Positions 35,621 through 46,469 of a stretch of 64,000 nucleotides of DNA are shown in pieces. Location: the NCBI GenBank assembly GCA_933228675.1, contig OW121741.1, forward strand, positions 137,109,858-137,173,857, in the 5' to 3' direction. The DNA comes from Stomorhina lunata (lineage: Eukaryota > Arthropoda > Insecta > Diptera > Rhiniidae). The notes under the pieces are model-generated. The model searched no databases, was not told the DNA's origin, and was given only the letters and a program-made list of their open reading frames with translations. Position 1 is the stretch's first letter, and every line of letters begins with the position of its first letter. The translations under genes were made by a program, and so were the position numbers.

Positions 35621-37085
35621 AAATTTTCAGAAAAAAAAATCAATAAAAAAATTTTAAATTTTTAGCGATAATTTAAATTTTTTTGTAAAAACTTAAATTT
35701 CTGGTGAAAATCTAAATTTCTAGTGAAAATTTGAATTATTAGTAAAAATTTTAATTTATAGTAAAAATTTTAATTTTTAGTTAAAATTTTAATTTTTAGT
35801 AAAAATTTTAATTTCTAGTAAAAATTTTAATTTTTAGTAAAAATTTTAATTTTTAGTAAAAATTTTAATTTCTAGTAAAAAATTAAATTTTAAGTAAATA
35901 TTTTACTGAAAATTTTAATTTTTAGTAAAAATTTTAATTATAAGTAAAAATTTTAATTATAAGTAAAAATTTTAATTTTGAATAAAAATTTTAATTTAAG
36001 TAAAAATTTAAAATTTTTGTAAAAATTTTAGTTTTTAGTAAAAATTTGAATTTGTAGTAAAAATTTTAATATTTAGTAAAAATTTTAATTTTTAGTAGAT
36101 ATTATAATTTTTAATAAAAATTTTAATTTTTAGTAACAATTTTAGATTTAAGTAAAAATTTTAATTTTTAGTGAAAATTTTAATTTTTTGTAAAAATTTT
36201 AATTTTTTGTAAAAATTTTAATATATAATAAAAATTTTAATTTTTGTTAGAATTTTAATTATTAGTAAAAATTTTAATTTTTAGTGAAAATTTTAATTTT
36301 TAGTAAAAAATTAAATTTTAAGTTAAAATTTTAGATTTTTGTGAAAATTTTAATTTTTAGTAAAAATTTTAATTCTTAGTAAAAATTTTAATTTTTAGTA
36401 AAAATTTTAATTTTTAATAAAAATTTTAATTTAAGTAAAAATTTAAAATTTTTGTAAAAATTTTAGTTTTTAGTAAAAATTTGAATTTGTAGTAAAAATT
36501 TTAATATTTAGTCAAAATTTGAATTTTTAGTAGATATTATAATTTTTAGTAAAATTTTTAATTTTTAGTAAAAATTTTAGATCTAAGTAAAAATTTTAAT
36601 TTTTAGTGAAAATTTTAATTTTTAGTAAAAATTTTAATTTTTTAGTAAAGATTTTAATTTTAAGTGAAAATTTTAATTCTTAGTAAAAATTTTAATTTTT
36701 AGTAAAAATTTTAATTTTTGTTAAAATTTTAATTATTAGTAAAAATTTTAATTTTTTGCGAAAATTTTAATTTTTAGTAAAAATCTTAATTTTTAGAAAA
36801 ATTTTAAATTTTTAGTAAAAATTTTAATTTTAGTAAAAGTTTTAATTTTTGGTAAAAATTTTACTTTTTAGTGAAAATTTTAATTTTTAGTGAAAATTTT
36901 AATTTTAAGTAAAAATTTAAATTTTAGTAGAAATTTTAATTTTTTGTGAAAATAAAAATTTAAATTTTTAGTGAACATTTTAATTTTAAGTGAAAATTTT
37001 TAGTAAAAATTTTAATTTTAGTTAAAAATATTAAAATTGAAAGAAATTTTACATTTAAGTCGAAATTTTAAATTAAAAGAAATTT
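35621..37085. repeat. 19-bp minisatellite array, family F11 (TTTAGTAAAAATTTTAATT)
   Basis: About 70 tandem copies of the 19-bp unit TTTAGTAAAAATTTTAATT, with variants TTAGTGAAAATTTTAATTT and AAGTAAAAATTTTAATT. It is the only array with a unit clearly below 28 bp. A variant cluster (AAAATTTTTGTAAAAATTTT then TAGTTTTTAG) occurs at about 36005-36030 and again at about 36437-36465, about 430 bp apart, showing a multi-unit duplication. Confidence 0.92.
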
Positions 37086-37119
37086 GACTTTTTACTAATA
37101 AATTAAAAAAAAAAACTAT

Positions 37120-37349
37120 CAGGTATGTGATGAAAAACGATCGTTTTCAAATCGATCGATTTCAGTTATATTTTTGAGATAATTTTCGGTTATTTTTCCA
37201 AAAAATTCAAACCAAATGAAAGATAAAATATCAGTCAAAAGTATTAAAGCCAAAATTTTATTTTTTTTGGGTTAAATAACCGAAAATTAGCTAAAAAATA
37301 TGTCTGAAATCGATCGATTTGAAAACGAAAAATGTCCATCACATACCTG
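37120..37349. mobile_element. Short inverted-repeat element (MITE-like), 230 bp
   Basis: CAGGTATGTGATG at 37120-37132 is mirrored by CATCACATACCTG at 37337-37349. Inverted similarity continues inward: TTTTCAAATCGATCGATTTC on the left and GAAATCGATCGATTTGAAAA on the right, then TTTTCGGTTATTT against AAATAACCGAAAA. Arms therefore reach about 75 bp with short mismatched gaps. TAT lies immediately outside both ends. There is no coding sequence. It sits just past the end of the F11 array. I cannot place it in a superfamily. Confidence 0.78.
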
Positions 37350-39030
37350 TATATTTTACTTGGAATTTTAAGAAATTAGAAATTTTTACTGAATATTTGG
37401 AAAAATGCAAGGTATAACTGATAATTTCAAAAAAGGTGAAAATAGGATAAATGTAGTTTTTCTGAAAATTTCTTGGAAATTCCAACATAAGGTTAAATTT
37501 AAAAGAAATTCTAAAAATCAAAAACTTTGTAAAATTTTTTAATTCAATTTTTTAAAATTTGTTTAAAAATTTTAATGATAGCGAAATGTTTTAGCTTTAT
37601 TAGGAATCCTTAAAGCTTTTTAACACAAATTTTTATTTAGAGCTTTATCTTGCACAAACAAGTTTTAAAGTTAAAAAAATAATTTTATTATAACAAATTG
37701 CTTTAAGATATGGGAAGAAGCTTAAGGAAATAGAGAAAAAACTTTCTAAGTTTAGAAAGCAAAAGCTTATTAGGAACTCATTTAAAATATTCTAATATTT
37801 GATTTGTTTTGAGTTGTGTAAAAGTTCAATACTCTATTAATGCACTTAAAGTGTTATGACCACCAAAAGCTTTTACAAGTTCTTATTGTTAATAATTCTT
37901 GTGTAATAAATATTCAATTTCAAATTTCCTGTATTTAATACAAGTAAAGACGATTTTCTGCATAAACTATAAAGACAAGAAAATAGGTGGAAATAAGTCT
38001 GTTTAATAAATGAACTTATAAGACTTCGGAAATAGAAATAAATAAGTTTACAAATAGAGTTATTGAAAAAGAGAGTCATAACTTAAAATTTTTATTTCAG
38101 AGCTTTTCGAAACTAAGTTTTTCTTTTTTTATTTATTTTTATTTTATTTTCGTTTTCATTCTACTATTAAAATAGTTTTAGTTGTCTTGGAAAACTTAGT
38201 CAGTAATGCCTGATAAGTATCTTCGTTTAACTAAAAACTTGAAATCTCAAGACAGTCAATATAATATTTTCGTATTAAATATAAAAACCTTGTTTGTTGA
38301 AAACGTGTTAAGTTTCATTTCTGGTTTCTCAAGCTCTACAAAATATTGTCTATTAACATTTAAATTGAAAATATATAAGCTTTTATTTAAATACAGACAT
38401 AAATAACTTTCTTTTTGTTCAGCAAAAATATAATTTAATCTTCAACTTTTAAGTACTTAAAATCCCTAATTCTTAGACATAGACATATAATAACATAGAA
38501 TATTGCGCCATTAATGTCAAAGTGAATTTGTATATTGTTAGATTAGAAATTCCTTTTGAAAAGAAACTTTTTATCAACAGCAGCAAAATTCCATAATTAA
38601 AACCGTCGCCTATTTAGAATGCGAGTATTTAGACATACGTTGGTCTCAAGTTTTTGTGCTTTTTGTAAGCTTAATATTATCAGGCTTATAATAAGCTTTC
38701 AGAATAAATTAAAACTGCATTTACTTCCCACATAAAAGCAAAAGAACTAGATGTGAGGAAAAACTTTTCTCATAACATTTTTATCTAATTAATCAATTTA
38801 CTTTTTTCAGCATTTCTTTTTTTTTTTTGTTGTTAGACTAACTAAGTACTTATCTTGCTCTCGAGCTAATATTGGTTTAAAAATTATTATTTTGTTGCTG
38901 ATGCTGCAGCTAAATGGGAAAATATTAAGTGAAAAGTTTATTTCAACAATTTTATATGTATTAATACGACAACGATTTATGAATGAATAGAATAAGTAGG
39001 AAAGCTTTACAGTCGGCTAATACACACTAA
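37350..39030. other. AT-rich sequence, no gene recognised
   Basis: Non-repetitive AT-rich DNA. Chance frames at 37873-38079 and 38206-38406 lack motifs. Confidence 0.55.
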
Positions 39031-41270
39031 AAAAAATGAAAAAAAAAATTATCAAAATGTTGGTATTTTTATTACAACGTTTTCACAATTTTGCTATTTT
39101 TACAGGAACATTTTCAAAATTTTTCTTCTTTTATAGGAAAATTTTCAAAATTTTGCTATTTTTTAGAAAACTAGTTTCACAGACAAATTTTTAAAATGTT
39201 GCTACTTTTATATGAAAATTTCAAAATTTTGCAATTTTTATAGGAAACTTTTCAAAATTTTGCAATTTTTATATGAACATTTTTAAAATTTCCAAAATTT
39301 TCCTATTTTTATAGGAAAATTTTTAAATTTTTTTATAACATTTTTTCAAAATTTGATATTTTCCTTTGAAAATTTTCAAAATTTTGATAACTTTATGGAA
39401 AATTTTCCAAATTTTACTATTTTTACAGATACATTTTTAAAAATTTTGCATTTTAGTAGATAATAAATTTTTTAAAATTTTGCCATTTTATAAGAAAAAT
39501 AATAAAAATTTTAAATTTTGCTATTTATAGGAAAATTTTCAAAATTTTGCTATTTATAGGAAAATTTTCAAAATTTTGCTATTAATAGGAAAATTTTTAA
39601 AATGTTGATATTTTTCTAAAAAAATTTTTCAAAATTTTGCTATATTTATGGCAAAATTTTATTATTTTTATTGGTAAATTTTGTTGTTTTCATATGACAA
39701 TTTTAAAAATTTTGTTGATTACATAAAATTTTCAAAATTTTGCTATTCTTATTATGCTATTCTCTTATAGAAAAATTTTAAAAATTTGGCTATTTTAATA
39801 GAAAATTTTTAAAATTTTGATATTTTGATAAGAAAATTTTCAAAATATTTCTATTTTTATAGGAAAATTTTCAAAATTTTTCTATTTTTATAGAAAAATT
39901 TTCAAAATTTTTCTATTTTTATAGAAAAATTTTCAAAATTTTTCTATTTTTATAGAAAAATTTTCAAAATTTTTCTATTTTTATAGAAAAATTTTCAAAA
40001 TTTTTCTATTTTTATAGAAAAATTTTCAAAATTTTTCTATTTTTATAGAAAAATTTTCAAAATTTTTCTATTTTTATAGAAAAATTTTCAAAATTTTTCT
40101 ATTTTTATAGAAAAATTTTCAAAATTTTTCTGTTTTTATAGAAAAATTTTCAAAATTTTTCTATTTTTATAGAAAAATTTTTAAAATTTCTCTATTTTTA
40201 TAGAAAAATTTTCAAAATTTTTCTATTTTTATAGAAAAATTTTCCAAATTTTTCTATTTTTATAGAAAAATTTTCAAAATTTTTCTATTTTTATAGAAAA
40301 TTTTTTTTAAATTTTTCTATTGTTATAGAAAAATTTTCAAAATTTTTCAATTTTTGTAGAAAATTTTAAAAAATTTTTCTATTATTCTAGTTTTCTTTTT
40401 TTTCAATTTTTTCTTTTTTTATAGAAAATTTTTTTAAATTTTTCGATTTTTATAAAAAAAATTTTTTAAATTTTTCGATTTTTATAGAAAAATTTTCAAA
40501 ATTTTTCTATTTTTATAGAAATTTTCGATTTTTTTAAATTTTTCTGTTTTTATAGACAAATTTTAATTTTTTTTCTATTATTATAGAAGATTTTTTAAAA
40601 TTTTTCTATTTTTATAAAAAAATTCCCTAAATTTTTCTATTTTTATAGAAAAAATTTCAAAATGTTTCTATTTTTATAGAAAAATTTTTCTATTTTTCTA
40701 GAAAAATTTTCAATATTTTTCTATTTTTATAGAAAAATTTACAAAATTTTTTTATTTTTCTTTTTTTTCAAATTTTTTTTCTTTTTTATAGAAAAATATT
40801 TAAAAATTTACTATTTTTATAGAAAAATTTTTAAAGTTTTTCTATTTTTATAGAAAAATTTTCAAAATTTCTCGGTTTTGAAAGAAATTAATTTTAGTTG
40901 AACCAGAATTTATGTTGATGGTCGTGGGTTCGAGTCGGGCTCAGGTTCATGTCATAAATTATTTTTTTTAATTTATGATTTTTAAATTAGATGAATAAAT
41001 TTTAGGAATACTGAAAAAACTATGTGACACTTAGCAGTGTGGAATGCTGCATTTTCTGTCCCGCTACGGACTTCATCAGCACACTGGTCACCAACTGTTA
41101 GATGCCAGTAGTTAAGATCATCTATTTAACTGAATTCTTAAGCGAAATTGAAAACGAGAATTATATTAACACTCATTTCTATTTCACCTATGACCATATG
41201 ATCGATTCTCGGTTTTTATAAAAAAATTCTCTAAATTTTTATAGAAAAATTTTAAAAACTTTTCTCTTTT
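39031..41270. repeat. 31-bp minisatellite array, family F12, left part
   Basis: The 31-bp unit has arms AAAATTTTTCTAT and ATAGAAAAATTTT around TTTT, plus one C, so almost the whole unit is one inverted repeat. The first part (39040-39830) is the older variant TATAGGAAAATTTTCAAAAT / TTTGCTATTTT; the block 39850-40290 is nearly invariant. The array is interrupted by the SINE-like insertion (40880-41205) and the LINE (41272 to about 44885), and its remainder is at 44886-45110. The related arrays at 50561-55300 carry the reverse complement. Confidence 0.93.
40869..41216 (+). mobile_element. SINE-like insertion with tRNA-type B box
   Basis: A 326-bp non-repetitive segment (40880-41205) lies inside the F12 array, flanked by TTCTCGGTTTT on both sides (40869-40879 and 41206-41216), an 11-bp target-site duplication. 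Near its left end it carries TAGTTGAACCAG (A-box-like, about 40894) and GGTTCGAGTCGG (B-box-like, about 40927), the arrangement of a Pol III promoter of a tRNA-derived SINE. The body has a hairpin with CAGTGTG/CACACTG arms (41035-41086). No poly-A tail is visible at the right end, which is unusual for a SINE, so the class is provisional. Confidence 0.55.
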
Positions 41271-41310
41271 TATTTTTTTTTTTTTTTTTTTTTATTTAGG
41301 ACCAGCACTC

Positions 41311-41324
41311 AGGGGATGACCCCT
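41311..41324 (-). terminator. LINE 3'-terminal hairpin before the poly-A
   Basis: On the minus strand AGGGG-TCAT-CCCCT lies about 15 bases before CCTAAATAAA and the A tract. Hairpins at LINE 3' ends can be recognised by the reverse transcriptase; here this is inferred from position only. Confidence 0.5.
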
Positions 41325-41349
41325 ACTTATGCAATGCATTGTGTTGGAA

Positions 41350-44253
41350 CTAGGAAAATAGGTTATGGGAGGGTGGATAGATGGAGTAGTGTTTATGGAC
41401 ATTTGATTTGAACTTCCCTATATTGCAACTGGCAGGGAAAATTTCTGCGGGAAGTAAATTCCACATACGAACTGTACGGCTAAAGAAAGAATTTTCTCTG
41501 TAGTGTGTTGTTCTGTCTACTGGCCAATCGACTACGAAGGGATGAGCTCTAACAGACAGACGTGTATTGCGTAGAAAAATTCGAGTTTCAGGAACAAGTT
41601 CCCTTATTTCATTAGAGCACATTCCAAAGTAGTAACGATAGAACAGTGTGACACAACCCACATTGCGACGGTGCTCTAGTGAATCAATAGAGTTGGATAC
41701 CCTACTGTCACCAATAAGTACCTTCGCCCTCTCCTGCACTCGGTCGAGAAGCTCCAAAATAGACTTTGAAGCACCGGCCCATACATGGGAGTTGTATTCC
41801 ATTTTCGGTCGAATATAGGTGGTGTAAATAGTAAGGAGATCAGATGGAGTGAAGTATCTCTTACACCGTTTAAGAAACCCGAGACACTTGAATGCTTCTT
41901 TCGACACTTGAAAAATGTGATCAGTCCAACGGACATCACATTGAATTCTCATGCCCAGAACATCAAGAGTATCTGATTCCTCGATATTTTCACCACCCAT
42001 TAATACAGATGAAGTAACATGATCCGCCGTGCGTTTGTGCGTAAGCATACAACACTGAGTTTTCCGCGCATTAAAATCGACTCTATTAGCACGACCCCAT
42101 TCTGAGATTGTTTCTAAATCGCGGTTTAATGATTCATTCATGTTTTGCCTCATAGTGCCAATCTCTAAAAGGTTTGGTCTATGATTGAATGAATACGAAT
42201 GGCAAATGTTACGATCATCTGCAAAAGAGTAGATAGGATTAGAAGTTTGACGTAGAAGGTCGTTTATAAAGATAAGAAACAGAGTAGGAGAAAGAACGGA
42301 GCCTTGCGGTACCCCTGAATTTAGCTTGAACTCGTTTGATGAGATCCCATCTACAACAACTCTTATAGTGCGATCTCTGAGAAAGCTCGATATAAATCGA
42401 GAGAAGTTATTACCGACACCAAAAGCAATAAGTTTTGATAGAAGTGCTACGTGCCACACTCTATCAAACGCCTTGGAAATATCCAGAGCCACAACTTTAC
42501 TTTCGCCAAAACGGTGTATTGAATGACACCATTTTTCCGAAAGGAAGGCTAGCAGGTCTCCCGTAGAGCGTCCCCTACGAAATCCATACTGGCGGTCGCT
42601 TAGTAGGTTGTTAGATTCCAGATATTTAACAAGATGGTGGTTTACCATACTCTCCAATACTTTGGAGAGTGCAGAACAAATTGCTATTGGGCGGTAATTT
42701 TCAGGGTTGGTAGCCTCACCCTTTTTAGGGATTGGCGTTACATTAGCAACCTTCCAACACCGAGGAAATTTACCAGCATGGTACAAGGTGCTGAAAAGGT
42801 TAGCTAATGGACGCGAAAGCGTCGAACAGCACTGCTTCAAGACCAGTGCTGGAATACCATCCGGCCCTGGCGACTTGTTTATGTTGAGATCTGCTAAAAC
42901 CCTTTTTACAGCACGGGCGCGAAAGAATATCTTTGGCATAGTTACAGATACTCTTTCGACCTCGGGCGGAGGCTGAGTGCTTTCCGGCAAGCGGGAATTA
43001 CTTGCAAATACTTCAGCTAAAAGGTTAGCTTTATCAGCCGGGTCAGTGAATGATTGACCATTCCTTAAAAGAGAAGAAATTGTAGAACTAGCATTATTCT
43101 TGACTCGTTTAGCGAATGACCAAAAACTCTTACTGCCCCGAGGAGCAGCAAGAATTTTAGTACGAAGACGCTGCTCGTACAGAGCTTTTTCACGTCTTAA
43201 TACTTTGGCACATGTACGCCTCTCACGTTTGCGTTGCGTATCAGTAACTGAATTTTGGTTATTACGCCAGTTTCTGAAAGCTTCCTCTCGGGATCTGACT
43301 GCTTGTTTGCACGTCTGATTAAACCAAGTTTTTACTTTTGGTTTAATCGAAATATTTTTCACTGGGATAAACATTTTCATTCCCAGCTTAATAACATTTG
43401 AAACCATTTCCGCCGAGGCATTGACATTGCTGTCGAGGAAACAAAGTTTCCAGTTAAAATGCCTATAGAATTCGTTGAGCTCTGCCCAACGACCTTTTTC
43501 GTATATAAAAGTTGAACGTTTCGTGGCTGTTTTCGAAATGTTGCGAAGTGAGGAGAGCGAAAAAGAGGCGGAAATGGCACAATGATCGGAATTTCCGAGA
43601 GGTGCAAGAACCTTTACTTCATACTTATCAGGGTGTGAAGTAAGGAAAAGGTCAAGGATGTTTTGTTGGTGCCCATCAACACATGGAATATGTGTCGGCT
43701 CATTCACCAGTTGCGCAAGGTGATTGTGCGCTGCAAATAACTCAACATATTGGCCTTCAGGAGTTGTGTGGCTTGAATGGCGAAGCCAGGACGAGTTGTG
43801 AACATTGAAATCACCAGCAATAACGATTTCACTGCTCGGACAACTCTCGAGGATCTTCGAAATTGAATCGGAAAGGGCATTGAAGCCAGATAGAGTTGTG
43901 TCCCTTTCCGCGTTTGGACTTCTATAAAGAAACCCGAAGTACAAAAGATGCGCCCTGATTCTGAATTTAACCCAGAGACAGCTAAATTCGTTATCATGCG
44001 TGCCTAATGATTGCTGGCACTGGTACGCAACTTCATCGCGAATGTACATTGCAATGCCCCTATGAAGGTTAAAAAGGGATAGGAATTGATACCCAGGTAT
44101 GTGAAAATCCTGTGGATCAGCATTTTCAGATACCTGGGTTTCAGACAAGGCGAAAACATCCGGCCGATGGAGACAAATGTGTGCGTAAACAGAGAAGAAA
44201 TTTGCTCTTAGCCCACGTATGTTGCAGAAGTTTATGGTAAAACGATCTGCCAT
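41350..44253 (-). CDS. LINE ORF2: apurinic-like endonuclease and reverse transcriptase, 967 aa, intact
   Basis: Encodes the enzyme that nicks chromosomal DNA and copies the element's RNA at the nick. Residues 1-235 form an exonuclease-endonuclease-phosphatase domain: N11-R13 (NIRG), E38 in SETQ, GDFNVHNSSW at 147-156 and the GNSDH motif at 220-224. Residues about 455-730 are reverse transcriptase: SPGPDGIP (461-468), NYRPIAICSALSKVLE (519-534), QYGFRRGRST (555-564), DISKAFDRVW with the first catalytic aspartate (591-600), SGVPQGSVLSPTLF (646-659) and the FADD catalytic centre (677-680). The C-terminal part has a HRRNVGCVTLFYRYYFG block (861-877) and SFFSRTVRMWNLLP (922-935). All catalytic motifs are intact and no stop or frameshift interrupts the frame, so this copy is young and may be active. 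No RNase H or CCHC motif was noticed. The start ATG is the first in frame; clade (Jockey/CR1/Kiri side) is a judgement from motif style. Confidence 0.93.
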   Translation of the reverse strand: MADRFTINFCNIRGLRANFFSVYAHICLHRPDVFALSETQVSENADPQDFHIPGYQFLSLFNLHRGIAMYIRDEVAYQCQQSLGTHDNEFSCLWVKFRIRAHLLYFGFLYRSPNAERDTTLSGFNALSDSISKILESCPSSEIVIAGDFNVHNSSWLRHSSHTTPEGQYVELFAAHNHLAQLVNEPTHIPCVDGHQQNILDLFLTSHPDKYEVKVLAPLGNSDHCAISASFSLSSLRNISKTATKRSTFIYEKGRWAELNEFYRHFNWKLCFLDSNVNASAEMVSNVIKLGMKMFIPVKNISIKPKVKTWFNQTCKQAVRSREEAFRNWRNNQNSVTDTQRKRERRTCAKVLRREKALYEQRLRTKILAAPRGSKSFWSFAKRVKNNASSTISSLLRNGQSFTDPADKANLLAEVFASNSRLPESTQPPPEVERVSVTMPKIFFRARAVKRVLADLNINKSPGPDGIPALVLKQCCSTLSRPLANLFSTLYHAGKFPRCWKVANVTPIPKKGEATNPENYRPIAICSALSKVLESMVNHHLVKYLESNNLLSDRQYGFRRGRSTGDLLAFLSEKWCHSIHRFGESKVVALDISKAFDRVWHVALLSKLIAFGVGNNFSRFISSFLRDRTIRVVVDGISSNEFKLNSGVPQGSVLSPTLFLIFINDLLRQTSNPIYSFADDRNICHSYSFNHRPNLLEIGTMRQNMNESLNRDLETISEWGRANRVDFNARKTQCCMLTHKRTADHVTSSVLMGGENIEESDTLDVLGMRIQCDVRWTDHIFQVSKEAFKCLGFLKRCKRYFTPSDLLTIYTTYIRPKMEYNSHVWAGASKSILELLDRVQERAKVLIGDSRVSNSIDSLEHRRNVGCVTLFYRYYFGMCSNEIRELVPETRIFLRNTRLSVRAHPFVVDWPVDRTTHYRENSFFSRTVRMWNLLPAEIFPASCNIGKFKSNVHKHYSIYPPSHNLFS

Positions 44254-44885
44254 TGCAATATATTGAAAAACTAATCAATTGTCTATTTATAGTAAAAGTC
44301 TCAAAGATGTTAATTGTTGTCAGCGATACTAATCAATGGTCAGTGTTATGCCTTCACCATTAATTAGTTTGACAACAATTAAGTCAGTGATACTTTAATT
44401 ATAAAAAAAAGAAAAGGAACGAAAACACAATGACAATTGCTGAGAGGGCCATAAAAGCCCTGATCTAGTCATTGTTTATGCTAAGTGCCAACGCTGATAA
44501 ATTTTTCTTTTATGTTATTAATGATGTTCTGTAGATTTGTTTGTTGTTGTATTGATTTATTGTGTTTGTTGTATTAAGAAAGAAAATAAAACTGGTTTGG
44601 AGAGTTTTGTTTATTGTTGGATGTTTTTAATTTTGGGTTTTTTTTGTTATTTTCACTGTTTGAGTTTTTTTTTTTTATTTTGATTTTTAATTATTTTAAT
44701 TTTTAGTTATTATGGTGTTAATGTTAATAAGTATATTAATTTTTTTGCACGGGTTTTAATTATTATTTGTAAAAAAAAAATTATTTTGTTTAAAACACTG
44801 AACGCGGACAAAATACACATGGACGGACAAGCAACATGTAAAAACGCGTGTAGACAGGACGGACGTCAAAACACTACTCCGATTC
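44254..44885 (-). promoter_or_regulatory. LINE 5' untranslated region with two strong hairpins
   Basis: The leader lies upstream of the LINE frame. Hairpin 1 (44311-44381): TAATTGTTGTCA pairs with TGACAACAATTA, and inside it ACTAATCAATGGT pairs with ACCATTAATTAGT with one mismatch. Hairpin 2 (44428-44474): CAATGAC pairs with GTCATTG and encloses AGGGC/GCCCT around CATAAAA. The 5' edge (about 44795-44880) contains repeated GGACGG words and is less AT-rich, as expected for an internal promoter region. Functions such as promoter, ribosome entry or ribozyme are inference. Confidence 0.55.
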
Positions 44886-45110
44886 AAATTCTTCGTATTT
44901 TTTTTTTAGGAAAATTTTCAAAGTTTTGTTATTATAGGAAAATTTTCAAAATTTTGATATTTTTATAAGAAAATTTTCGAAATTTTTCTATTTTTATCGG
45001 AAAATTTTTAAAATTTAAATTTTTTTTTTAGGAAAGTTTAAAAAATTTTTTAATTTTTTTAGGAAAATTTTTAAAATTTTGCTATTTTTATAGGAAGATT
45101 TTCATAATTT
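44886..45110. repeat. F12 minisatellite array, right remainder beyond the LINE
   Basis: Seven or so units of AGGAAAATTTTCAAAATTTT / TTATTTTTAT continue the array interrupted at 41270, showing that the LINE inserted into pre-existing repeat. Confidence 0.85.
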
Positions 45111-46395
45111 TCTATTGTTTTAAGATATTTTCGTATTTAAAATATTTTATAGATTTTGTTTAATATTGAATTTTCTAAGGTATACATAAATTTTTATTTC
45201 GAAAAATTTTCTGAGAAAAAATTTTAATGGGAAAAATTATATATAAACCAATTTTTATGGATAAAAATGTTCATACGAAAAAATGTTTCAATGTTTAGTT
45301 TATTCTTATTTGTTACTACATATGAGTTTTCCTCTATTTTCAGGTTTTACATACATTTGCAAAAATTAATAATATCACCCAAGATGATGTAGAGTATACA
45401 AAGTTCAAAGTTTTAACAAAGTTTTTAAGCAGCTTAGTTGCAGCGACCTTTATAAGGATGATTTTACGGTTCTAGTTAAATGCGTTTATTTCTTATTGTC
45501 TGGTGAACAAAGATTGGAGATGATAAAGAGAAGATCACGTTTAATAAAACTCTTATAATCATATTTAATAGTTATTCTTCTTTAATTAAAAGCATAAATA
45601 AAAACATGTACATATTATAATCAATGTTATCTTGATTATAAGAAGCCACACTAACGAGATTGATTGAAAATTAATATCTTTTATAAAATGGAGGCGTAAA
45701 ATTAATGAAATCTTATTAAAATTTCAAAACATGCATATTAAAAGCTATAGGTGCTCTTAAACTCTTACTATAATAAGAGTATCTCCTACATGTGCCTCCA
45801 TTCATTTTAAATTTACCTTATACACATACATATTGTTCCAAGTTTTAATTGTCTTGAAACAATGGATTTTCAAACTCGAAGCATAACAACTACTTTCTTT
45901 GAAACCTTTGAAATCTTTTCATGTTGAGCCAGATGAAAGCAAAAATATAAAAAAAAATTTTCCTGTTTGACTAGAAACCTTAAGAATATTTTACAAATTG
46001 TTTATTTCTTAAAAGATGATTTTATATTGTTTCATATCGCTTTTGTTTTTCATTTGCAAAGGGTCTACATTAACAATAAGGCAAAGTTTATATTTTTTTG
46101 GTAACAATCGGAAATCGCTTAAGTCGACAAAGAATTATCTATGATGTCATATAAAAAGCTGCATATATACTTTGTACTAAAATGCTTTTGTGGTTTTATT
46201 ATTAAAATTCTAAATATGAAATTTTTTTTAAATTTACCCTTAAAAAGGAACATTTTAAAAATCTTATTGTGAATATACAATTTTTTTTAAATTTCTATAT
46301 GCTATATATAGCATATATGCAAAATATAGAAAATTTTCTATAAACAGCAAAATTTTTAATTTTTTTTTAAAATCTTTACCTCAATAGCTATTTTA
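45111..46395. other. AT-rich sequence, no gene recognised
   Basis: Non-repetitive AT-rich DNA. It has a 20-bp perfect palindrome ATATGCTATATATAGCATAT at 46297-46316. No reading frame of interest. Confidence 0.55.
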
Positions 46396-46469
46396 TTTTT
46401 CATAAAATTCAAGTTTTTTGAATTTTAAGAATTAAACCATTTTTTTCGAATATTAAAATTACTATTATT
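46396..46469 (+). repeat. Direct repeat flanking DINE-1-like copy C, left copy
   Basis: About 74 bases (containing TTCAAGTTTTTTGAATTTTA and TATTAAAATTACTATTATT) recur at 47323-47397 immediately on the other side of copy C, with about 90% identity. This is too long for an ordinary target duplication; it suggests a local duplication around the element. Confidence 0.8.

Larger units (their letters stand above)
41272..44885 (-). mobile_element. Apparently complete non-LTR retrotransposon (LINE), Jockey/CR1-like group
   Basis: Minus-strand element inside the F12 array. Its 3' end is a poly-A tract (poly-T on the plus strand, about 41272-41297) preceded by an AGGGG-TCAT-CCCCT hairpin (41311-41324) and an AAATAAA word. 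The single long frame (41350-44253) encodes endonuclease and reverse transcriptase. Upstream of it are some 630 bases with strong hairpins and a GC-richer 5' edge (about 44795-44880). I find no ORF1. The exact 5' edge and target duplication cannot be fixed because both flanks are A/T repeat. Confidence 0.88.

Noticed and set aside
41676..43997. Shorter frames on both strands within the LINE
   Set aside because: Shadows of the 967-codon frame; none has a motif of its own.
41230..44900. A target-site duplication for the intact LINE
   Set aside because: Both flanks are T-rich or A/T repeat, so any short match would be uninformative.
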